64,000 nt of DNA, from assembly GCA_016284295.1 (NCBI GenBank), contig JAEEOP010000032.1, positions 21,394 to 85,393 on the forward strand. The letters are read 5' to 3'. The position numbers were made by a program, and so were the translations under genes. This document shows, piece by piece, positions 35,343 to 45,067 of the stretch; positions within the stretch are counted from its first letter, which is position 1; every line of letters begins with the position of its first letter. The stretch is from Methanomassiliicoccaceae archaeon. GTDB taxonomy: Archaea; Thermoplasmatota; Thermoplasmata; Methanomassiliicoccales; Methanomethylophilaceae. A model generated the notes under the pieces. It ran no database searches. It was not told where the DNA came from and was given only the letters and a program-made list of their open reading frames with translations.

Positions 35343-36680
35343 ATGGAGAAATCCACTGTCTCCTCTATTAGTTTATATCATTCAGCGTATGAGGCGTCAA
35401 TGGCGGATCAGGGGAGACTTTTCGAGGAGATGACCGGTTCGGGCGACGTCGTCGTCAAGAACGGCCTCTGCAACCTCTGCAAGGGCACAAGGAAGCTCTG
35501 CGGCAGGGAAAGATGCCCTCTGATGGTCAGATTCTACAATAATAATCTCAGGATGCCCGAGGTGAAGTCAAACGACGTCGCCGGCAGCTCGCCCCCTGCG
35601 GTCTTCGTGGGAAGGTACGGGTACCCCAAGGTGGACATCGGACCATTGCTCCCCACGTTCCTCGGTGACACCACCCATCTGGACACTCCCGAGATGTGGT
35701 CCGGGAAGTCGATGTACGACATCGCATCCATGAGGTTCCAGCTGATCCGCGGCAAATACAGGATCGACGCAAAGGACTTCCAGAAGTCCGGGAGGATCGT
35801 GGACAGCGTCCAGGAGCTCGCCCTGACGGAGAAGCCGGTCGATCTGGAGACCGTCTTCGAGAAGAAGCCGTCCGGGCGCATAGTGATGGACGACGACATC
35901 ATCCCGTTCGGTCCCTCCGGGAAGATGTCTCAGATGAGGATGGAGAACGGCAGGTTCGAGCACAACCTCGAGAAATCGTTCTATGACACGGACATGAGGT
36001 CCGCCGATGCGGTCGTGTCCGCCTACTCGAACGGCACGCTGGTGTCCGAGATCGAGAAGGCCTTCTCAGTCGGGACCATGGGAGTCGGGAAGAGGAGGTG
36101 CTTCGTCCCCACCAGATGGAGCATCACAGCGGTGGACGACATCATCAGCAAGGACCTGATGAAGGAAGTCAGGTTCCTGGAGACCATCGACGAGTTCAGG
36201 CTGTTCCAGTGGAAGGGGCTTGACAACTGGTGGTCCATAGTCATGATCCCCCAGACCTGGAAGTTCGAGATGATAGAGGCATGGTATCCGAAGACCTCAT
36301 GGAACCCGAGCCCCAACGAGATGATACTCTCCCACGACCACGAGTTCTTCGAGGGAAGGACGTCCTATGCGGACAACATCACCGGCGGCTATTACGCGGC
36401 GAGGCTGGCCGCTGCAGAATATCTGGAGAGCATAGGCCGTTCGGCCACCGTGCTGGTCTGCAGGGAGATCCATCCGGGATACGACATCCCCCTGGGGGTT
36501 TGGAACATCCGCGAGAACGTCCGTGCGGCCCTGAGGACCAAGCCGTACACGGCGGAGAGTCTGGAGGGCCTCTGGCCGCAGATAAACTCGTTCATGGACC
36601 TTAAAAAGGACCGCTGGGTGAAGAACTCGGAGGTGCTCAAGGACTATCTCACCCAGCGTCGCATAGAGGATTTCTACTGA
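35343..36680 (+). CDS. nre: Nre DNA-repair protein
   Basis: 445 aa. N-terminal zinc finger with Cys at 43, 46, 53 and 58 (CNLCKGTRKLCGRERC), then the archaeal Nre domains. The last eight residues, QRRIEDFY, resemble a PIP box that docks on PCNA, as reported for NreA. Known family role: repair of alkylation/crosslink damage in archaea. An in-frame ATG at 35400 (MADQGRLFEE) is a possible shorter start, beginning right before the conserved region. Single gene. Confidence 0.88.
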   Translation: MEKSTVSSISLYHSAYEASMADQGRLFEEMTGSGDVVVKNGLCNLCKGTRKLCGRERCPLMVRFYNNNLRMPEVKSNDVAGSSPPAVFVGRYGYPKVDIGPLLPTFLGDTTHLDTPEMWSGKSMYDIASMRFQLIRGKYRIDAKDFQKSGRIVDSVQELALTEKPVDLETVFEKKPSGRIVMDDDIIPFGPSGKMSQMRMENGRFEHNLEKSFYDTDMRSADAVVSAYSNGTLVSEIEKAFSVGTMGVGKRRCFVPTRWSITAVDDIISKDLMKEVRFLETIDEFRLFQWKGLDNWWSIVMIPQTWKFEMIEAWYPKTSWNPSPNEMILSHDHEFFEGRTSYADNITGGYYAARLAAAEYLESIGRSATVLVCREIHPGYDIPLGVWNIRENVRAALRTKPYTAESLEGLWPQINSFMDLKKDRWVKNSEVLKDYLTQRRIEDFY

Positions 36681-36721
36681 CGCTGGCTTAACAGTTATCC
36701 TTCGAATCCTGATTAGCATCC

Positions 36722-36731
36722 TTTATATAGA
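36722..36731 (+). promoter_or_regulatory. TATA box of the thermosome gene
   Basis: CTTTATATAG with an upstream purine-poor BRE-like GCATC, about 40 bp before the chosen ATG; the leader between has AAGGTGA as ribosome binding site. Confidence 0.6.
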
Positions 36732-36770
36732 AGAACTAAAATATCGTCGAACCATAGAAAGGTGAAAACC

Positions 36771-38408
36771 ATGTATGGTTCTGGAAATCAGCCCGTCATC
36801 GTACTGAAAGAAGGTACACAGAGGAGCAAGGACAAGGAAGCTCAGTTCAACAACATCTCCGCCGCTAAGGCCGTCGCAGATGCGGTCAGGTCCACGCTCG
36901 GACCCAAGGGAATGGACAAGATGCTCGTCAACACGATAGGTGATGTCGTCATCACCAACGACGGTGTCACGATCCTCAAGGAGATTGACGTCCAGCACCC
37001 CGCCGCCAAGATGGTCGTCGAGGTCGCCAAGACTCAGGATTCCGAGTGCGGAGACGGAACCACCACATCCGTTGTCCTCGCCGGAGAGCTCCTCAAGCAG
37101 TCCGAGGAACTCATAGACGCCAACGTCCATCCCACCGTCATCACCAACGGTTACAAGATGGCCGCGGCAAAGGCGATCGAGGTCCTCAACTCCATCGCAG
37201 TCGATGCGAAGAACGACAAGATCCTCAAGCAGGTCGCAGCCACCGCCCTCACCGGAAAGTCCGTGGGTGACGAGGAGTCCCTGCTGGCAGACATCGTCGT
37301 CAAGGCAGCCAAGACCGTCATGGACAACGATGTTGTCGACCCCAAGAATATCCGCATCCAGAAGAAGGTCGGAGGTACCATCGCCGACACCGAGATCGTC
37401 CAGGGAATCGTAGTCGACAAGGAGAAGGTCCACAGCAGGATGCCCGCCAAGGTCGACAAGGCGAAGATCGCACTGTTCTCCTGCCCTCTCGAGGTCAAGA
37501 AGACTGAGTTCGACGCATCCATCCAGATCACAGACCCCACCATGATGTCCTCATTCCTCGCAGAGGAGGAGAACAGCATGAAGCAGATGGTCGAGGCGAT
37601 CAAGAAGGCCGGTGCGAACGTCGTCTACTGCTCCAAGGGAGTCGACGAGCTCGTCCAGCACTACCTCGCAAAGGCCAACATCCTCGCATACAGGAGATGC
37701 AAGGCATCCGATCTCGACGCCATCGCACTCGCGACCGGCGCAACGATCGTTGGAAACGTCCTCGAGGTCACAAGCAAGGACCTCGGTACCGCAGGAACCG
37801 TCGAGGAGAAGAAGGTCGGAGAGGACGGAATGTCCTTCATCACCGGATGCAAGAACGCAAAGGCAGTAACAATCTTCGTCCGCGGCGGAACCGAGCACGT
37901 GCTCGAAGAGGTCGAGAGGGCACTCACCGACGCCATCCGCGCCGTTGGAGTCGCACTCGAGGACGGAAAGGTCGTCGCAGGCGCAGGAGCACCCGAGATT
38001 GAGGTCGAGCTCGCCCTGATCGATTACGCATCCTCCGTCGGAGGAAGAGAGCAGCTCGCTATCGAGAAGTTCGCGAAGGCCATGGAGATCATCCCCTGGA
38101 CCCTTGCAGAGAACGCCGGTATCGACCCCATCGACAGCATCATTAAGCTGAAGAACGCGCACGAGAAGAAGAACGCCAAGGCCAAGTACTTCGGTCTCGA
38201 CCTTGACACCGGTGAAGCGGTCGACATGCTCGCCCGCAACGTCGTCGAGCCCCTCAGGGTCAAATCCCAGGCCATCAACTCCGCTGAGGAAGTGTCCAAC
38301 ATGATCCTCAGGATCGACGATGTCATCGCCTCCCGCAAGGCCCCTCCAGCGCCCGCAGCGAGCAACGCCCTCGCCAACGGACCCCACGGAATGGCCGGCG
38401 AGATGTGA
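36771..38408 (+). CDS. thsA: Thermosome subunit (group II chaperonin)
   Basis: 545 aa from the ATG at 36771, six bases after AGGTGA; an in-frame GTG at 36762 is part of that site. ATP-binding signatures [37 protein letters not shown] and the late [14 protein letters not shown] region are present. The C-terminus ends GPHGMAGEM, a short version of the Gly/Met tail. It forms the 8-membered folding chamber. Only one copy is in this window. Confidence 0.97.
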   Translation: MYGSGNQPVIVLKEGTQRSKDKEAQFNNISAAKAVADAVRSTLGPKGMDKMLVNTIGDVVITNDGVTILKEIDVQHPAAKMVVEVAKTQDSECGDGTTTSVVLAGELLKQSEELIDANVHPTVITNGYKMAAAKAIEVLNSIAVDAKNDKILKQVAATALTGKSVGDEESLLADIVVKAAKTVMDNDVVDPKNIRIQKKVGGTIADTEIVQGIVVDKEKVHSRMPAKVDKAKIALFSCPLEVKKTEFDASIQITDPTMMSSFLAEEENSMKQMVEAIKKAGANVVYCSKGVDELVQHYLAKANILAYRRCKASDLDAIALATGATIVGNVLEVTSKDLGTAGTVEEKKVGEDGMSFITGCKNAKAVTIFVRGGTEHVLEEVERALTDAIRAVGVALEDGKVVAGAGAPEIEVELALIDYASSVGGREQLAIEKFAKAMEIIPWTLAENAGIDPIDSIIKLKNAHEKKNAKAKYFGLDLDTGEAVDMLARNVVEPLRVKSQAINSAEEVSNMILRIDDVIASRKAPPAPAASNALANGPHGMAGEM

Positions 38409-38425
38409 TTCCGTAAAACTTCACA

Positions 38426-38444
38426 GGCGGGGAGCCACCCCGCC
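38426..38444 (+). terminator. Thermosome terminator
   Basis: GGCGGGG-AGCCA-CCCCGCC, 7-bp GC stem, 17 bp after the stop codon. Confidence 0.65.
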
Positions 38445-38586
38445 TCTTAACAACTTAAAGATTAGTGATTCTACTTACATTTTGTATATTTTTTGGTATT
38501 TTTGTTTTAAAGATTTAAAATATCGAACTTAAAAATCCATAGTTATAATAACTTGATGATGTTAAGTGGTGTTTATCGGTAATATC

Positions 38587-39069
38587 ATGAATCCACCAGT
38601 CAAAACAGATGAAATGGATTTCAAACAGTCCTTGTTTGCAAGCTATGCGAACATCGCGATAATGGAGATGAAGCTCTTCAATTCCAATTCGGAAATCATG
38701 CGTCCCACCCACAAGGAGGTCCTGTATCTTTACAGCATATGGACCAACCCGGGGTGCACCGCATCGGATCTGGTTGAGCTGTTCAACAGCTCTAAGGCAC
38801 TCGTCTCACAGACCATCATCGCTATGGAGGAGAAGGGATATATAATCCGTACGAAGGATCCCAAGGATAACAGAAGGCAGATCCTTGAGATCGCCCCCCA
38901 GAGGATGGAGGCCAGCACGAAGGAGCTCGAGCTCATCGATGAGGCAGCCAAGTCCCTCTCCAAGGACTACACAGAGGAAGAGATCCGCACCGCGGCGAAG
39001 ATAATCAACATCTTCACCTACCGCATGATGGACCTGGCCCTCGAAGAATCCGCTAAAAACAAAAGGTGA
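38587..39069 (+). CDS. MarR-family transcriptional regulator
   Basis: 160 aa from ATG 38587 (an in-frame GTG at 38566 is possible). Winged helix: PTHKEVLYLYSIWTNPG, recognition helix TASDLVELFNSSKALVSQTI, and the wing KGYIIRTKDPKDNRRQILEI, flanked by dimerising helices. MarR proteins repress neighbouring transport or stress genes in response to small ligands; no obvious target overlaps. AT-rich upstream region holds several TATA-like stretches. Confidence 0.85.
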   Translation: MNPPVKTDEMDFKQSLFASYANIAIMEMKLFNSNSEIMRPTHKEVLYLYSIWTNPGCTASDLVELFNSSKALVSQTIIAMEEKGYIIRTKDPKDNRRQILEIAPQRMEASTKELELIDEAAKSLSKDYTEEEIRTAAKIINIFTYRMMDLALEESAKNKR

Positions 39070-39091
39070 ACGCTCCTCAAGGAGCTTCACC
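39065..39091 (+). terminator. Terminator hairpin after the MarR gene
   Basis: GGTGAA-C-GCTCC-TCAA-GGAGC-TTCACC forms a long stem starting right at the end of the coding region and leads into CCCCTTTA. Confidence 0.6.
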
Positions 39092-39349
39092 CCCTTTACA
39101 TCCCTCTACTTGCTGTTCATAGCTTACTCTAGCAAACTCCTGCATCCGACGGGAGTTTCGATGATATGGCCATACTAATCGAAATCTCTCTTTCCGAACC
39201 ATGATAATCGAATCAACGATAGCGACCCCCGCACAAATCAGCATGTGGCGAATGGGCCAGACTTCATTCAGTGGTCACAAAGTGGTGAGGTCAGGATAGA
39301 AGATCGGTCGACTCGAGGGCCAAGGTCAACACTTGATATTATGAACTTT

Positions 39350-39370
39350 GGGGGGGGGGGTGACCCCCCC
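39350..39370. terminator. G11 tract facing C7: GC-only hairpin
   Basis: Eleven consecutive G (39350-39360), TGA, then seven C. It lies 18 bp past the stop of the surface protein on the minus strand and could end that transcript. Homopolymers this long slip in replication, so length may vary. Nothing else is evident in 39092-39388. Confidence 0.45.
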
Positions 39371-39388
39371 TGTTAAAATCGGTTTGTT

Positions 39389-41662
39389 TCAGGCCTTATG
39401 CCAATGCGCATACAGTTTAGTATCTGATGTGAACTGGGTATCTGTGGTGACCTTTTTGCCCCCCTCAGATTCGGTGAACCAGCCGTCGAACTGATAACCT
39501 TCCCTAATGGGATCCACCGGGAGTTCGGGAAGCTTTCCCTCTACCGCTGTCCAAGCGTCATCGTAGGTGCCTTCGGTTCCGTAGTTGAGTTCGAATTCCA
39601 CCAGGAATGCGTGGTAGAGCTTCTGGCCTCCTTGACCTGCCCAGGTCTTTCCTTTGAGGTTGTCAGCTGTAATGTCTATTTCCTTCCAGGTTCCGTCCCT
39701 GAGGTCAAAGAATGTGAAATCTTCGAAAGCATCATCACGTATCGTTTCCAAACCAGCGGGCAGGCTGATCAGGGCCAACGAGGAACACTCGTAGAATACG
39801 CTGTACCCCAGCTCTGTCAGGGTTTCCGGCAAGGTCGCCGTGACGAGCGATGAGCAACCGAAGAACGTAGACGTGATCTCGGTCAAGCCCTTTCCGATCA
39901 CGGCCGATTTCAGCGATACGCAACCATCGAAGACTCCGGTATCCATGGCAGTCACACTGTCCGGAATGGTAGCGGTGACGAGAGAACCGCATCCGTTGAA
40001 GATAAGGTAACCCATCGTTTCGATACCTTCTCCCAACTCGACGGAGGTCAGCGAATCGCAGTCATAGAATGCATTATTGCATATCTCCTTGACTGTGCCC
40101 GGGACGGTGACGGACACCAGGTATCTGCAGTTGCCGCATGCCGAATCAGCGATGACCGTTACGCTGTCGGGTACGGTGAATGTGGTGGATGGGCATGCAG
40201 GCGGATATCTCAACAACGTGCTCTTCCCCTTGTCATAGAGTATCCCGTCCTCCGACGAGAAATTGGGGTTGTCCTTGACCACTGAGAACGATTGTACGGA
40301 ATCAAAGAGATCGAACGCATCCTTGTCGATCGTTTCAACGTTCTTCGATATGATGATCGATGCGAGCGAATTGCATTTCATGAATGCATTCGCTCCGATG
40401 GTCGTTACCGTTTCGGGTATTACGAACATGTCCGCGGCCTTGCCTTCGGGATATCTTATCAGAGCGGTCGCATCCTTGTTGTACAGTACTCCGTCCGCTG
40501 ATGAGAAATGGTTGTTGTCGGGATCGACGTTTATGGCTTCAAGGGATTTGCATAGAACGAAGACTTGATCGTGGTCATTTTTGACACCTTTGCCGATATA
40601 GGCGGTGGTCAACGATTTGCATTGGAAGAATGCATAGCTGCCCAGGTATTCCACGCTGTCCGGCACAACTATCGACACCAGGGAAGTACAGCTATCGAAC
40701 GATCCGAATCCTATGCGGGTCACGGTATCCGGGATCTCGATCGATGCCCATGATTCGCAACCATAGAACGCCTTCTCACCTATGGTCTTCAGTCCGCTGT
40801 TCAATTCCACGTTCGTCAGATTCTTACATAAGTAAAACGCCGAATCTCCTATGTCCTCGACGCTGCCCGGTATGGATATGGACTGGAGGCGGTCGCACTC
40901 ATAGAATGCATACTTGTCAATGATCTTCAATCCATCAGGTATTTCGACAGAGGTGAGATTGTGACACCTATCGAAAGCAGACCTGTCTATCGTGACGACG
41001 GTTTCTGGTACGGTGAATGAGGTTGCCATCTTTCCCGCAGGGTACCTGACGATGGTGCTCATGTCCTTGCTGTAAAGGACCCCATTCGACGATGTGTAAT
41101 GGCTATTGCTCGGATCCACCGTGAAGGTGTCCAGGGCGCCACAGCCGTCGAACACATCCTCCAGGATCGATTCGACGCTGCCCGGGATCCCAATGGTCTT
41201 GAGGGATACGCAATTGGTGAATGCATCCGCGCGTATTTCTTTCAACCCATCCGGCAGGTCCACCGAGACGAGTGAGACGAGTTCAAAGAACGATTCGTCC
41301 CCTATCACGGTAACACCTTTGCCGATCATAATATGCTCTATGGATTCACTGTAGGAGATCCATGGTTGTTCGACTTTGCTTTCGCTGTAGTCGTACATCT
41401 CGCCCTTGCCCTCACCGCTGACGAAGATATCCAACGTCTTGGTGGATCCGTCATATGTACAGTATACATTGTCCCCGCATTTCTCGCCCTGTTTGCTATG
41501 GTCATCGAAAACACCGAAAGCGAACAGTGCCGCTACGAGGACCACGATCACGACCGCGATCCCCGCTACGAGGATGTACGGGTTCATCCTCTTCCCTGAA
41601 GTCGGCCTCGGGCCTACGGTTGTGCTCGGGGTCGATCTTTCATCAACAGGATCATTTGACAT
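39389..41662 (-). CDS. BspA-like leucine-rich-repeat surface protein
   Basis: 757 aa. Cytoplasmic N-terminus of 27 residues, one membrane anchor (ILVAGIAVVIVVLVAALFAF), then about 20 LRR_5/BspA-type repeats of the pattern I..Y.F..C..L..V.IP.SV (for example FDRCHNLTSVEIPDGLKII). The last 70 residues are a Listeria-Bacteroides (Flg_new) repeat ending GYQFDGWFTESEGG...LYAHW. Such proteins mediate adhesion in gut bacteria and occur in gut methanogens. A type II-anchored, outward-facing orientation is likely. Monocistronic. Confidence 0.88.
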   Translation of the reverse strand: MSNDPVDERSTPSTTVGPRPTSGKRMNPYILVAGIAVVIVVLVAALFAFGVFDDHSKQGEKCGDNVYCTYDGSTKTLDIFVSGEGKGEMYDYSESKVEQPWISYSESIEHIMIGKGVTVIGDESFFELVSLVSVDLPDGLKEIRADAFTNCVSLKTIGIPGSVESILEDVFDGCGALDTFTVDPSNSHYTSSNGVLYSKDMSTIVRYPAGKMATSFTVPETVVTIDRSAFDRCHNLTSVEIPDGLKIIDKYAFYECDRLQSISIPGSVEDIGDSAFYLCKNLTNVELNSGLKTIGEKAFYGCESWASIEIPDTVTRIGFGSFDSCTSLVSIVVPDSVEYLGSYAFFQCKSLTTAYIGKGVKNDHDQVFVLCKSLEAINVDPDNNHFSSADGVLYNKDATALIRYPEGKAADMFVIPETVTTIGANAFMKCNSLASIIISKNVETIDKDAFDLFDSVQSFSVVKDNPNFSSEDGILYDKGKSTLLRYPPACPSTTFTVPDSVTVIADSACGNCRYLVSVTVPGTVKEICNNAFYDCDSLTSVELGEGIETMGYLIFNGCGSLVTATIPDSVTAMDTGVFDGCVSLKSAVIGKGLTEITSTFFGCSSLVTATLPETLTELGYSVFYECSSLALISLPAGLETIRDDAFEDFTFFDLRDGTWKEIDITADNLKGKTWAGQGGQKLYHAFLVEFELNYGTEGTYDDAWTAVEGKLPELPVDPIREGYQFDGWFTESEGGKKVTTDTQFTSDTKLYAHWHKA

Positions 41663-41831
41663 GCTGATATCACTGAATCTGCATTCGTCTTTTGCAATTA
41701 TAAAGAGAATGGAAGCCAGGAATCTCGGTTTTCTATATCGGCAGGGTGTTTCGGCCCTTTGGAATCAATATGCGGAATGATGCAGGGGAGGAATATTAGG
41801 CCCATCCTCCGATAATATTCGAACAAGAGGT

Positions 41832-41844
41832 TATTCCGGGAATA
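41832..41844 (+). promoter_or_regulatory. Palindrome TATTCC-G-GGAATA upstream of the recombinases
   Basis: A 6-1-6 palindrome about 60 bp before the first recombinase start, followed by a TATA-like GTTAAATATC (41859-41868). A wider inverted repeat GAATATT/AATATTC spans 41791-41820. Possible operator or recombination half-sites. Confidence 0.4.
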
Positions 41845-41904
41845 GGTGTGAAAGTCAATGTTAAATATCATCGACCGACATGTCATTCACGGGATGGATA
41901 GCAC

Positions 41905-42678
41905 TTGCGTGCAGCACTATACGCTAGGGTATCCACTGAGGATCAGGCAGTGGAAGGATTCTCGTTGGATGCTCAGATGAAGAAGCTCGAGGCCTATTGC
42001 AGGTCGGAGGGTTACGAAGTGGCCGATCGCTACATAGACGACGGTTACTCTGGTCGTAAGACCAACCGTCCGGAGTACCAGCGTATGCTGTCGGAGATCG
42101 ACCGTTGGGATGTGATCGTCGTTCTGAAGATGGACCGTATCCACAGGAACAGCGTGAACTTCACCAACATGATGGATTTCCTAGGCAAGAATGGAAAGAA
42201 GTTTGCATCCGTCTACGACAAATTAGACACGGGTAATGCTATGGGAAGATTTGTTATGGACATAATGCAGCGTATCGCTCAGCTAGAGAGCGAGCAGATC
42301 GGGGAGAGGGTCAAGCTGGCCATGGGGTATAAGGCCAAGCACGGCACCGGCAATCTCGGGTCAGGGCATCCGTACGGGTACCAGTATGTGAACGGCGAGC
42401 TGATCATCGTCGAGGACGAGGCTCACATCGTCCGTGCAATATACAACATGTACATCCGCGGTTCCACCCTTCAGGAGATATGCGACTTCCTGAACAACGC
42501 TGGGATCGAGTCGAAGAAAGGTGTGGGTTGGAGCAGGCAGACCATCTCCAACATAATCCACAATCCCCTCTATGTTGGGCAGAGGAAATGGGACGGCATA
42601 ACCCTGAACGCCAGGAACGAGCCGATCATACCCTTAGAGAAATTCAAAATCATCAATCCCGATTACGTCTCATCATGA
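41905..42678 (+). CDS. Serine recombinase A (resolvase + recombinase domains)
   Basis: 257 aa from a TTG. N-terminal resolvase domain with the nucleophile Ser in YARVSTEDQAVEGFSLDAQ and the KMDRIHRNS motif; then a recombinase domain (GYQYVNGELIIV...LYVGQRKWDGI). It lacks the long coiled-coil/zinc C-terminus of large phage integrases and ends right after the recombinase domain. Its last four bases overlap the second recombinase. The domains and catalytic residues are present, so it is likely active, perhaps only with its partner. Confidence 0.88.
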   Translation: MRAALYARVSTEDQAVEGFSLDAQMKKLEAYCRSEGYEVADRYIDDGYSGRKTNRPEYQRMLSEIDRWDVIVVLKMDRIHRNSVNFTNMMDFLGKNGKKFASVYDKLDTGNAMGRFVMDIMQRIAQLESEQIGERVKLAMGYKAKHGTGNLGSGHPYGYQYVNGELIIVEDEAHIVRAIYNMYIRGSTLQEICDFLNNAGIESKKGVGWSRQTISNIIHNPLYVGQRKWDGITLNARNEPIIPLEKFKIINPDYVSS

Positions 42679-43592
42679 GTCAGCAGCGGGTAGCGATCTA
42701 CATCAGGGTCTCCACGGAGGAGCAGGCCAGGGAAGGATACTCTCTGGATGCGCAGCGCCAGCAGCTGGAGGATTACAGCGAGGCGAACGACCTGGAGATC
42801 GTCGATGTCTATGTGGATGACGGTTTCAGCGGACGCAATACACGCCGTCCCGGCTACAGGCGCATGATGTCCGATATGTCCAGATGGGACTCCATCCTCG
42901 TCATGAAGATGGACCGTATCCACAGGAACAGCAGGAACTTCATCGAGATGATGGACCTGCTGAAGAAGAAGGGCAAGGGCTTCATATCGAAGCAGGAGAA
43001 GCTCGATACTGATTCCGCCATGGGCAATTTCATCATGAATCTGATTCAGAGCATCGCCCAGCTGGAGAGCGAGCAGATCGGGGAGCGTACAAGGGACGGG
43101 ATGCGCCAGAAGGCCGAGACGCTCAACAGCAGCGAGGATGCGAAACGTACAATGGGATTCACGCCCCCGTTCGGATACAGGCTGCAGGATGGTAAGCTGA
43201 CAGACGATCTCGATGAGCAGTTCGTCGTCAGCACCATATTCGAGCTCTACGCCGCGGGGGAGACGATGGATACCATATGCTATTCTTTGAACCAGCAGGG
43301 GTTGCTGACCCGCAAGGGGAATCCGTGGAACAAGTACAACCTCAGGAACATCCTCCACAACCCGGTCTATGCAGGATATATGAGATGGGAGGACGTCCTG
43401 ATCAAGCACGATGCCACCCCCGTGGTATCCCCGGAGGATTTCAATGGCATACAGGAGAAGATGGCAAGGAAGGTCAGGGATCCCAACAAGCGCAAGGTCG
43501 AGTACGTCCCGGTCTACGACGATGTAGAAGGTCTGGAGCAGTCGTCTTTCGACGACGGTCTGGACGATGACGGGGATGACGGTAAGAGTTGA
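42675..43592 (+). CDS. Serine recombinase B
   Basis: 305 aa from the ATG at 42675, overlapping recombinase A (ATGA). Same layout: catalytic YIRVSTEEQAREGYSLDAQR, KMDRIHRNS, then recombinase domain (GYRLQDGKLTDDLD...NPVYAGYMRW). It has about 50 extra C-terminal residues ending in an acidic tail (DDGLDDDGDDGKS). Clear paralogue of A; two coupled genes suggest a heteromeric enzyme. Followed by a promoter/operator for the next gene pair. Confidence 0.88.
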   Translation: MSQQRVAIYIRVSTEEQAREGYSLDAQRQQLEDYSEANDLEIVDVYVDDGFSGRNTRRPGYRRMMSDMSRWDSILVMKMDRIHRNSRNFIEMMDLLKKKGKGFISKQEKLDTDSAMGNFIMNLIQSIAQLESEQIGERTRDGMRQKAETLNSSEDAKRTMGFTPPFGYRLQDGKLTDDLDEQFVVSTIFELYAAGETMDTICYSLNQQGLLTRKGNPWNKYNLRNILHNPVYAGYMRWEDVLIKHDATPVVSPEDFNGIQEKMARKVRDPNKRKVEYVPVYDDVEGLEQSSFDDGLDDDGDDGKS

Positions 43593-43608
43593 CCGTCCCC
43601 CATGTCAT

Positions 43609-43633
43609 AGTTATATATGCGAATGAAATTCGC
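43609..43633 (+). promoter_or_regulatory. TATA box with overlapping palindrome GCGAAT-GAA-ATTCGC
   Basis: AGTTATATATGC is a near-ideal archaeal TATA box; its end overlaps a 6-3-6 perfect palindrome (43619-43633), immediately before the small membrane gene at 43640. A repressor there would block the transcription start. Confidence 0.6.
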
Positions 43634-43639
43634 ACTCCT

Positions 43640-43735
43640 ATGAACAAAGAACAGAAGGCCAAGTGGCGTGCAATTCTGATGGTCGGCATCATGGTCGTCG
43701 TCGCACTCGTTGCAGCTGCTTCGGTATTCATCTGA
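43640..43735 (+). CDS. 31-residue single-span membrane peptide
   Basis: ATG to TGA, 31 aa: a charged start (MNKEQKAKWR) and one hydrophobic helix (AILMVGIMVVVALVAAASVF). It has a strong promoter and its TGA shares a base with the ATG of the next gene (TGATG), so they are coupled. The shape resembles type I toxin peptides or small regulatory membrane peptides. Too short for standard gene calls. Function unknown. Confidence 0.6.
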   Translation: MNKEQKAKWRAILMVGIMVVVALVAAASVFI

Positions 43736-44487
43736 TGGCCATTGCCATCGTCACAGGGGCCTCCTCGGGGATGGGCGAGGAGTTCTGTCGGAGTCTGGAC
43801 AATCAGGGCCTCGATTGCATATGGCTCGTCGCCAGACGCCAGGATAGGCTCGTTCAGGTTGCCTCTTCCCTGAAGACCCCTGCCAGAATCTTCTCAGTCG
43901 ATCTTTCGGATCGCGCATAGTTGGACGAGTTCTCATCTACGATAGTGGAAGAATCTCCATCGATTGAATTCCTGGTGAATTGCGCCGGATTCGGCAAGTT
44001 CGGTATGACTTGGGATATTCCTGAAGAGGTTACAAGGTCCATGATAGATGTGAACGTCACCTCGCTCGTGACGCTTACCTCAGTATGCGTCCCTTTCATG
44101 TCTAAAGGCGGGCACATCATACAGCTCTGTTCTGCTTCCGCATACGTCCCCCTTTATGATCTGAATGTCTACGCTTCTAGCAAAGCGTTCGTCAGGCATT
44201 TCTGCAATGGCCTCAGGAACGAGCTCAAAGGAAGGAACATCTCCGTCACAGAAGTGTCCCCTGGCTGGGTGAGCACCGAATTCATCTCAGTTGCGGTGGA
44301 GGACAGCAAGATTCCTGAGAAGGTGTTCAGAGGTGCACTGACCAAGGAGGATGTCGTCAAAGATGCCATGCGCTGCGCCCTCAGGGGCAAGCCTAGATCC
44401 ATCTGCGGATTCAGGAACAAGGTCATTACCGCGATTGCATCCCATTTTCCTAGGCTTGCGTCGAAGGTTTGGATGAATCAGTTTTGA
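43735..44487 (+). CDS. Short-chain dehydrogenase/reductase with an in-frame TAG
   Basis: 250 residues plus stop if TAG 43918-43920 (codon 62) is sense. Before it: cofactor motif TGASSGMG (7-14). After it: NCAGFG (82-87), Ser in LCSASAY, and catalytic Y-x3-K in YASSK (146-150), then PGWVSTEF. The TAG lies in VDLSDRA-X-LDEF, exactly in the normal surface helix after strand 3, where family members have a non-conserved residue. Length is normal for an SDR. Without read-through neither half is functional. No start codon or ribosome site follows the TAG. Confidence 0.88.
43918..43920 (+). other. In-frame TAG, codon 62 of the SDR (possible pyrrolysine)
   Basis: GCA-TAG-TTG joins two halves of one Rossmann fold without loss of residues. 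Confidence 0.75.
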
Positions 44488-44508
44488 AATTAAGCTTTCA
44501 CATTAATT

Positions 44509-44543
44509 CATTTAGCTGATTATTTAACTAAATTTATTAATTG
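44509..44543 (+). repeat. AT-island repeat, copy 1
   Basis: Contains TTTAGCTGATTATTTAACTA, matching the core of copies at 45557 and 47010. Confidence 0.5.
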
Positions 44544-44584
44544 CACTTCATGCTCGCTATCCAAATTGATCCGTTACTTGTGCA

Positions 44585-44624
44585 TTATTAATTAAGCTAA
44601 TAACTTAACATGCAATATTAAATG
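44585..44624 (+). repeat. AT-island repeat, copy 2
   Basis: TTAATTAAGCTAATAACTTA core; variant GCTAATAACTT in place of GCTGATTACTT. Confidence 0.45.
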
Positions 44625-44677
44625 CAATATTACATGAGAATCGACTGTGGAGATAATTGCTTTGCTTGCACATTCAT

Positions 44678-44719
44678 AATTAATTAAGTTAGTTGCTTTA
44701 CTAACATTATTAGTTAATG
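44678..44719 (+). repeat. AT-island repeat, copy 3
   Basis: AATTAAGTTAGTTGCTTTAC core, closest to the inverted copy at 45784. Confidence 0.45.
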
Positions 44720-45067
44720 TTAATTGTAATTCTTATGAAATCGAGCAATGAAAGCAACGTTTGCGGGCAAAAGAAGCAGCTTCTTTTGTTTAGTCTCGAG
44801 GACCTAATCGTTGGCTTCCTTTGCGATAGCGTGTACCACCTGTTAGCTGATAGAGGGATAATCTTGCGTTTAGTTTCAGTTTTCCGGCGCACAGGACTCA
44901 CTTCTCCCACTCACACCTTGCCGGACCGACGTTACGTTCTATTCAGACCTCGAAGGATCCAACAGATTGTTTCGGAATTTATGAGCTGATAAATAGTGCA
45001 ATCCATCTGTAATCTTAGTAGTTCATGCATCCTGCCGTTGTGGGAAGATCTTGAGCTGAGAACGATG

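Noticed and set aside
44717..44989. 90-codon plus-strand frame in the AT-rich island
   Set aside because: Low-complexity start, basic random-looking C-terminus, no promoter fit and no family.
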